32,220 bases of DNA, from the NCBI GenBank assembly GCA_001579985.1, contig LRSR01006556.1, forward strand, positions 1 through 32,220, given 5' to 3'. Origin of the DNA: Hypsibius dujardini. Its lineage: Eukaryota > Tardigrada > Eutardigrada > Parachela > Hypsibiidae. Positions within the stretch are counted from its first letter, which is position 1, and each line of letters opens with the position of its first letter. This document shows positions 25,797 to 32,220 of the stretch, in pieces. The notes beneath the pieces are model-generated. The model had not been told where the DNA came from, searched no databases, and saw nothing but the letters and a program-made list of their open reading frames with translations. The position numbers were made by a program, and so were the translations under genes.

Positions 25797-25887
25797 TTTT
25801 CGAGAACGGATCAAAAGTCATTGCTGTGGATACATTCGCTGATTCAAACAATGCTGTATCTTCTTTTGTACTTGTCGCTGACGCCAT
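25797..25887 (-). CDS. Candidate alternative first coding exon (no signal peptide)
   Basis: Minus-strand ATG at 25887 in a favourable context (ACTACGATGGCG) opens 30 codons (MASATSTKEDTALFESANVS...FDPFSK) ending A|GTAAGG, phase 1. The phase fits the acceptor of the exon at 24515-24583, giving K-M-Q-G-S-P... . The polar Ser/Thr/Ala-rich N-terminus has no signal peptide, so this isoform would be cytosolic or nuclear, which suits the basic tail better. It could instead be the first exon of an unrelated gene. Confidence 0.42.
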
Positions 25888-26089
25888 CGTAGTTTTAAAA
25901 AAAACGTATGTTAAATCTACAGTGTGCTATGGTGTTATTATTCGGCACAGCTGTAAGAGAACTAATTTTAGTAACGACGTCAAAGAAAGCCTAATATAAG
26001 AACAATGAACAATATAAAGAAATGTGCACGGTGTCGAACACATTTTACTTGAAGAAACTAATTCAGCATTTCACAGTGCGAGCGCTACG

Positions 26090-27006
26090 TCAGTTTTTCC
26101 TTTTACGATGAACTTTCTTGGCCTTCTCCCGGGAACGCAATTGTTTCCGAGTGCCTCGCAGTCTTCCTTCATCGCCCTCAACTCGCCATCGCTTTCCACT
26201 ACCATCTCCGCGGCCGATAACTTCGCCCTTACGTCCATCATCGTGAATGTGCTCGGCAGAACCGCCTTCGGTCGATCCGCCAGCTTTCACTAATCGGTTC
26301 CCATTGATGACAACGGGATGAATAGAGCTGACTGACCGGTTCAACTTTCCTGGAATCTTTGTGCTGTAATATTGTGATGCTCCTGTTGATGTTACTACTT
26401 GTTTGAGGATCGGTAGGGTAGATGTGACCGGAAGAGGAGCTGCGGTCGCACCATGTGTGAAACTCTCGGTGATGGAGATGATTCGCGTCCCATTGGGACC
26501 GGTGTCGTAATAGAAGAACTGCTTGTGATAGTTGCCTGTGTTCGATTCGTTCAACTGTAGGATGGTCGGATAAGGTTCTACAGTATTTAGCATTCGATTT
26601 GAGGATCCTGTGAATAGAGAAAAAAAATTAAACTTACGGTTTTGGAAATATACGTAGATGTCAAGGGCTATGCAATTTGGAGCTTGCCTGTTTTTGTTCC
26701 CGTTAAAGGTGGTTTCACAGCAAAATTGTTCATCTGCAATCGAAATGGCAATCCTAAATACAAAATAAATAAATAAATGGCGACTGCCAGTCTTAAGAAA
26801 GAGTGATCTTATTCAACAAATCAGAACGAATGGAAGTCTGCGCACATCACGTCCATATTTACGACGAGTGCATTGCGATGGCGGGAAAACAGTTAGCAAA
26901 CTTACGAAGAGAACATTTGCTCTCGGTAAAACTTACCGGTTGGTGTTAACGAGCAGGTGGCAATCCTAAACACCCAAAAAGAGACTATCCATTTTGTGAG
27001 GTCCAT
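26090..27006 (-). CDS. Small secreted protein with Cys cluster, RGD motif and basic C-terminus
   Basis: Exons 26937-27006, 26638-26733 and 26090-26607 (227 residues), all GT-AG and phase 1. Residues 1-18 or so are a signal peptide (MDLTKWIVSFWVFRIATC). Exon 2 encodes EQFCCETTFNGNKNRQAPNC, giving the only mature cysteines besides C18, then ALDIYVYFQN. Exon 3 has N-glycosylation sequons (NRS, NES, NGT), a Tyr-rich strand (QFFYYDTG), a Thr/Ser/Pro region, GRGDGSG at 187-193 and a tail KKVHRKRKN resembling heparin-binding clusters. RGD is the classic integrin-binding motif, though short enough to occur by chance. No family recognised. It is on the same strand as, and next to, the other two secreted-type genes. 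Confidence 0.72.
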
Positions 27007-27869
27007 GCCTGAGTGATACACATGCATTACAGACGTTAGGTGTGAATTGCAGAAATTTATTTACGAATCAATAACTAATACCACAAAGAAAGATTTAATT
27101 AAAACCATTATGCTTTGAAAAGTGTTCATTTTGAAGGTAACTTCTGAGAATGTATAGTCTCCGTGGTGGACGATGTCACGTGCACCAGTAACGGGCTTGT
27201 ACATTTTTCTTCGAATTCCGCAAGAACTTAGCGCCTTTATCATGACAGTATTGCACAGCTGTGCATGTCGCGGTAGCACAATTTATTTAAAACACAAGGG
27301 AAGTATAAATTTAAGTGTACGGTAAATGTGGATTTTAAATTTCGATGGATATCGAGAATTTGCCTGCAATTTGGAGACCCTACCGCAGTGCTACGCTTCA
27401 GGAAAGACAGCCCCAGTTGATGAATTGATTGCCTCAGTACATGAAAACATCGCGGCAACCTTGTCTTGTAACTTAACTCGACTCTTAAGTATTCTTCAAT
27501 TTTATCTTCAGAAAGCAGAAATCTCTCGGCAGCCCAGGCATGAATAGACAAAAGTAGACAGGAAAACTCCCACATGCAATATATCTTTTACTCACGTTGC
27601 ACGAGTATGATATATCATATGTAGTTGTGTCTCTGTCGTGCCTATACCACTTTAGATAAATCCTTGTTCGGTCATATACAGTAGAGACGCGCGAGAAATG
27701 CCCCGGGTCGTTTTAAGCAAGCTCATTAGGGAATAAGCGGTGCCTCGATAACCCGGAAATTCCGACCTGCCCTTAAAACATCACGCTTTTCATCTTAGGG
27801 GCATGACCGGTCCCTATCAATTTACACGTACAATACATTTACATGTACCGGTATATACCGATAATTAGA
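27007..27869. other. Intergenic region; weak secreted ORF 27240-27575 (-)
   Basis: A 111-codon minus-strand frame starts with a true ATG at 27575 and a signal-like sequence (MWEFSCLLLSIHAWA, then AERF). No domain or splice support, and codon pattern unconvincing. The rest is AT-rich and empty. Confidence 0.25.
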
Positions 27870-27877
27870 TATAAAAG
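27870..27877 (+). promoter_or_regulatory. Possible TATA box (TATAAAAG)
   Basis: About 430 bp upstream of the receptor ATG. Initiation about 30 bp downstream would put a 123-codon frame (27935-28306) ahead of, and overlapping, the receptor start by 8 nt. Confidence 0.3.
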
Positions 27878-28231
27878 GGGGAAAAGTATCATTAAATTCT
27901 CCAATTAAAAACACTGCACACTTCCAGGCCTTCCATGTCCGATTTAACGAGAAGGTATGCTCCGCTGTACCACAATCCACAATTTGCTTTGCTAAGCAGA
28001 ATCATGCTTCCCTTCGCACTAGGACAATTTCGAGAAGGGATCGGTTGTGAAAATAGCCGTCCACGTGGAGTTAATCATCAGCCCGAGATTAAATTGAGCG
28101 GAAACAGTAAGCGGCAAACACTTATGGTACAGATGTGTTGCCTGAAAATATTCAAATTGAATGCATCAGTCAATTATCACATGAAGGAGTGCTATGGCTT
28201 AACCGATCTTGTGTTCCTTAGTCAGGTGTTG

Positions 28232-28240
28232 TATATAAAT
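28232..28240 (+). promoter_or_regulatory. Possible TATA box (TATATAAAT) of the GPCR gene
   Basis: 67 bp upstream of the receptor ATG; a start about 30 bp downstream would give a leader of about 35 nt. Competes with the element at 27870. Confidence 0.35.
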
Positions 28241-28298
28241 CCATGTGACAGCGTCGGGTATCATTGCTTAAATGTGTGTGGTATACGACTGACTGAAA

Positions 28299-29661
28299 AT
28301 GAATGATAATAATAGTTCCTACAAAAACCTTTCAAATATTTTCACAAATCAAACAAATCAAACGTCAACATCAACATGGCGTTTAATCGGACCAGATTGG
28401 ACCTTTATCCCCATTTTCTATATTTTCATAATCATTTCCGCCCTCCTGACCAATGGGGCCTTCATGCTAGCCTTCATCCTCCGGAGCCACCTCCGTACTT
28501 CATTCAACATCTACCTGATGAATTTGGCAACGGCCAACTTCCTTTACGCCCTAATTCAAAACCCGCCCGACGTCATCAACCACCTCTACAACGGATGGTT
28601 CCTCGGCTCCTTCTACTGTTCCGTCCTAATCTTCGGGCTGTACATCTTCGAGGCGGGAATCCGTAACTGTCACATCCTCATTTCACTCAACCGGATCTGG
28701 GCGGTTTTTTGGCCACATTCCTACCGAACTTACCATAAAAAACGCGTCGCCTGCCTGCTGTGCCTCGCAGGTGCAGTATATCAAGTTCCAAGAAATTTAA
28801 AAGGCCCTTGTAATTTATGTTTAATTTTCAGAGTATCTCTATAACCTTATTATAATTATAATGTTATATTTAAAATTAAATACCGCTTGTTAGGCCATTT
28901 AAAATATGTTTAAAATATATTTGTAGGCACTGCTGATATAGGCAATTCTTATCACATTAAGCTTGAACTCTTGACTGAAAGAACAACCCCCATTTAAACT
29001 GCCTATATTTCCTATTCCATACCCAGGTTGGGTGGAGGTGCAGTTCATCATTTTGCCGGGGTACATTCTGGACGCCATGTACTATCGCAGCACCGCGATT
29101 GGGGCATCCTGCGGGTTGAACGCCATGGCGCAGTGGGAGTGGTCGGTGGCGATCCAGTTCACGGTCTACAATATGGGGCTCTATCTTATGTGGATTTCGT
29201 ACCCGATAATCTGGTACAAAAGGCGACAGCGACAACGGAACCAAATCGTCCCATCTCGACAGCCGGCACAATCAAGCCAGGGAACAGGCGCTCGGTCTGT
29301 TCGTTCGGTGCGAACAAACCAAGACGCAACAGACAACGACACTGTGGATGACGAAGAGGAAACTGCGAAGACAACTCGCTCCGGTAATCAAAGCGGACCT
29401 CTCGCTAAGAAAACCTCCTCGAAGGCCTTTACCATTCTGACAGTTTTGACTATCAGCGTGACGGTTTGTTGGACGCCAATATTGTGTTACTACACAATCA
29501 CGCTTTGGATGCCGGTAAACAACCCGATACTACTGGAAGTTGGGACGGTATTGTTTGCACTACAGTCTGTGCTGGATCCGGTTCTCTTCATCATCGCGCT
29601 GCCGGATTTACGGGACACTTTTAGGGGAGCCTTTCGTGCGGCCTTGCGGTTGGGTCGATAA
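28299..29661 (+). CDS. Class A (rhodopsin-like) G protein-coupled receptor, orphan, 368 residues
   Basis: Exons 28299-28770 and 29027-29661, joined G|GT in TM4 (CLLCLAG then WVEVQF). The N-terminus has sequons at N5, N10, N17 and N20. TM1 is about 36-61 with N52 (TNG), TM2 70-87, TM3 105-130, TM4 150-172, TM5 197-220, TM6 291-316 with C305-W-T-P308, TM7 325-350 with D341-P-V-L-F. C107 and C186 are the conserved extracellular disulfide pair. Deviations: Asn80 replaces the TM2 Asp that binds sodium in most class A receptors, NRI (131-133) replaces DRY and DPVLF replaces NPxxY. Intracellular loop 3 (about 222-288) is long, with basic and acidic patches. All helices are intact, so this is a functional gene of a divergent lineage; ligand unknown. 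Confidence 0.92.
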
Positions 29662-30300
29662 TTTCCTGAAAATGATATAGTGGAAACCTGTCATATATAG
29701 CCAGACCATTTTAGCGTCGGGTCAATCTGTGCAATTATCCAGGCATATGGTTCCATTAAACATAGCAGTCTGATGTACTTCGGTCTGCACGGTTCAGTTT
29801 CGACCAATGGCGAATTGAGATCAGCTGGGGGTGGCTAAATAACTGCCCATCCCTCGGACGCGCAGAGTGTAAATTGTGTAATGTACAGAGGGTCCTCCAG
29901 CAAAGTGCGGACAGTTTCAATAAAACAACAACAACGTAGCCCGACGCGTTACCCGCATCAGTCTCAAAATGACCGCGGATGCATCGCATGATCTTATTAG
30001 TCAACAAATAAAGAAAGGAAAGCCATAAAACCCTAAAAAACTGAAACATCAGACAAAATTGAAACATCAGACTTGACCAAAATCCATCCTTGATCTTGCA
30101 GAACGCGAGTCTCAATCAATACACCAGGGTGCTTTTTCTTTGCTTAACTTTGCACAGCAACAAAGAACCATATTGTTAAAATGACTTCCTCCTACTCATT
30201 GAAACAATCAGGGAAAAGATTACATAAAAATAACAAACTTAGCTAAAAAATTTTGCCCCCCCCCACACCAGAAAAATAGCGGGGGTGGGGTGGAGTTAAG
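29662..30300. other. 3' flank of the GPCR gene
   Basis: Contains the presumed 3' UTR. A C-run near 30257-30265 lies just before a G-run (30281-30286) and could pair with it. No gene seen. Confidence 0.5.
29919..29924 (+). terminator. Polyadenylation signal AATAAA of the GPCR gene
   Basis: 258 nt after the receptor stop codon, followed by AC-rich sequence. It is a canonical hexamer on the right strand. Confidence 0.45.
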
Positions 30301-30910
30301 TAATCTCGGTCGCCGGGGACAACCATCTTGCCGGTCCTACGGTGAGCATCCCCTAGCAGACGACGGCCTATGCGATTGTTGCATGAAGTCGTTTAGTGGC
30401 CTGACAAGTCCGAGTCTTGTCGCCTCATGGTAGGGCTAAGGGATGAGCATAGGGGCGAGATGGTTGTTTTTCAAAATCGAGTTTGAAATTCTGGCTATTA
30501 TCTCTGATAACTTTGATACTTGTGGGGTTGTAAGGTCTGATTTTCAAGGGTCCACCAAGGTTTAAAAATGTTAAACACTTCATTTTATCAATCAAATTTG
30601 GGATTTATTGTGATGCACTATAAGACCATTATTAAAAAAGACAAATGGGAGCTTAAAGACGTTCAAGGATAGGCCAAATTCGATAAAAAATTTAGTTTTT
30701 GAAAACCTCAAAAACCCAAGATGCGATTGGAAATGAGACCCCGCATTTAAACTAGTTTAAAAATGTTTTGGAATAATATGCCTAGTTTCGTGTCAATTTT
30801 GAAGAAAACTGCGTTTTGCCCCTTGCCCGCTTCTCGTCTACCATGAGGGGTCCTAGTCCGACTCGTCAATACCCCAAATGAGCCCCTGAATGGGTGCAAG
30901 ATATCCCTCC
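30300..30910. repeat. Degenerate dispersed repeat with inverted ends
   Basis: The block CCTACCATGAGG...GACAAG...TCGGACTTGTCAGG (minus strand, 30400-30440) resembles CTACCATGAGGGGTCCTAGTCC at 30838-30860, giving an inverted repeat. ACAACCATCT...GAGCATCCC at 30320-30355 and an inverse near 30440-30470 form a second pair. Parts match 8385-8600. Probably a decayed DNA element. Confidence 0.45.
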
Positions 30911-31672
30911 TAACTATCATAGCATTCTTTCTATTGCTCGAAACGTCATACGAGGTAAGAGTTTCTGTCGGAAGAATTTAGTAGCGAAGTGGTAAACTCG
31001 ATCTTTTCATTTATGATTAAATACTAGCCAGTTTATGGGAAATGAGGCCGAAAGCAAAGTTTTCCCACCTTTCGGTTTGTGCTCTTTATTTATCGCTCAA
31101 GGGACGGGGAAGGAGACTGTCTACTGACTGCATGTAATGAAGCATATTTCATGATGCCTGCAAGCATGGAGGTTCGGGAACGAGCATTGCTATGATTGAA
31201 ATATTGCGATATTTAAGGGTATTCTATCCAGGGACGGCATAAACACAATATAATACAACTGAATAATGCGCGTAGAGCACATGAACTAAATTGAGGTGGT
31301 TTAAACCTTCGAACCGTGATAGTCAACAGCATCAATAGTTATAATCTGGAACGATAAGACAGCATTGGGAGTTCGTTTGAAATGGGTTGCTCGAATTTAT
31401 CAGGTGTGATACACTCCATGTCCAACTGCTTCACTGACCCCGTTTTATATGTCAGTGCAGGAAGTGCAAGGCTGCTGCCAACGCTCGCGTTCTGTTTCGC
31501 GTGGACAACAACTCTGATACGATTCTTAAGTCATTGCTCTTCGTGCTGGACATGTTCTTCCCACCTAACTGTTCCCATTTATTTCTGGCAGTCTCTTTAA
31601 TGTAATTTTAACTGACTCCTCCGCCATTTGAGCAGGACGTGCTTTTACGTTATGTTGTGGTACACTCACAAG
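30911..31672. other. No recognisable gene
   Basis: A plus-strand frame 31382-31600 has an ATG and 72 Cys/Ser/Leu-rich codons but no domain or splice support, so it is not called. Confidence 0.45.
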
Positions 31673-31881
31673 ATGTGGGTCGGGATTTTTCTATCGATCG
31701 GTGAGTAACGCAATCAGCTTTGAATTGGTTTGAATTTGATGTGTTTTTTTAGATCTGCCGTTTTTTAATTGCTGCCTGTGTAAGAACAGTCGCAATTTCA
31801 GCTACTGCGTACACTAGTTGTGATGGGCTACCAGTACTTCGTTGTGCATTCACAAATATTGCCACTTGACACCAAAATAGC
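31673..31881 (+). CDS. Possible 5' end of a small secreted-protein gene
   Basis: ATG at 31673 encodes MWVGIFLSI then G|GTGAGT (donor at 31701). Two acceptors fit phase 1: at 31753 (reading DLPFFNCCLCKNS..., stop after 20 residues) or at 31802 (reading ATAYTSCDGLPVLRCAFTNIAT, stop). The second completes a convincing signal peptide, and the gene might continue through another donor. Evidence is one start, one good donor and hydrophobicity only. Confidence 0.22.
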
Positions 31882-32220
31882 AGGTCATGTGGGCGTGTAA
31901 TTTAGTGATGCTGCCCCGTAAACAAAGTTCCACTCAAGCTATACTTGTCACTAGAGAAATTTCGCAAACCGACATGATTCAATCTAACATAGCATAAGAC
32001 ATACGTTATGTATGTTGCCTTTGTATAAGAAGTTTCTTTTTTCGCAAACTGACTTAACCAAACAACATAACATACATCTCTCACACCAATTAAATTTACT
32101 TTGTTCATCATCTTCTTAGTCTTTTTAACCTATTCTAACAATTTTGTTTCTTTGGAGAACATTTCCGATGACGGTTATGGTGTAGCGTTTACGGTGAGGG
32201 CGCCAAAATGCCGGATAGAT
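31882..32220. other. Right margin, no gene
   Basis: Short repeated words (TTCGCAAACYGAC at about 31959 and 32042, and ATGTATGTT/AACATACAT) suggest a decayed repeat. No gene seen. Confidence 0.4.

Noticed and set aside
27935-28306. Plus-strand 123-codon frame called as a gene
   Set aside because: No domain or signal, and it overlaps the receptor start; more likely 5' leader or chance.
30320-30470. Paired inverted segments considered as a structured RNA or tRNA-like gene
   Set aside because: No tRNA arm consensus; the pairing is better explained as ends of a degenerate repeat.
31902-32111. Minus-strand frame rich in Tyr/Val at the right edge
   Set aside because: It lies in repeated AACATA/ATGTAT sequence and has no coding signature.

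Overview
The window is animal nuclear DNA: genes are split by many short GT-AG introns, there are no prokaryotic signals, and the products are extracellular MAM modules, a seven-helix receptor and a Tc1/mariner-type transposon. The receptor has NRI in place of DRY and an N in place of the usual TM2 aspartate. From memory this resembles receptors of eutardigrades (Hypsibius type), so a tardigrade or related ecdysozoan is my best guess; that is inference.

Positions 740-20388 (minus strand) hold one very large gene. I reconstructed 38 exons by hand from splice sites, and every phase joins. They encode about 2,577 residues: a signal peptide followed by 14 consecutive MAM domains with a few short Pro/Thr-rich linkers. 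The last domain lacks its final exon, so the gene runs off the left edge. Its introns carry foldback elements, a TA-flanked MITE, an 80-bp tandem repeat and four tetra/hexanucleotide arrays of alternating strand sense.

Positions 21663-24852 (or 25887) on the minus strand hold a gene for a disordered protein. It has an acidic segment, six 11-residue Val/Thr/Pro/Ala repeats, a second acidic segment and a long Lys/Arg-rich tail. Two candidate first exons fit the same splice phase, one a signal peptide and one not. Its largest intron contains a 1,290-bp DD37D mariner-like element with perfect 34-bp inverted repeats, a TA duplication and a dead transposase.

Positions 26090-27006 (minus) encode a 227-residue secreted protein with a CC...C cluster, an RGD motif and a basic C-terminus, in three exons. 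Positions 28299-29661 (plus) encode a complete 368-residue class A GPCR in two exons.

From 29662 to 32220 I find no convincing gene, only degenerate repeats and one possible signal-peptide exon. The left two thirds read as a cluster of secreted or adhesive proteins on one strand, but no shared pathway can be shown from sequence alone.
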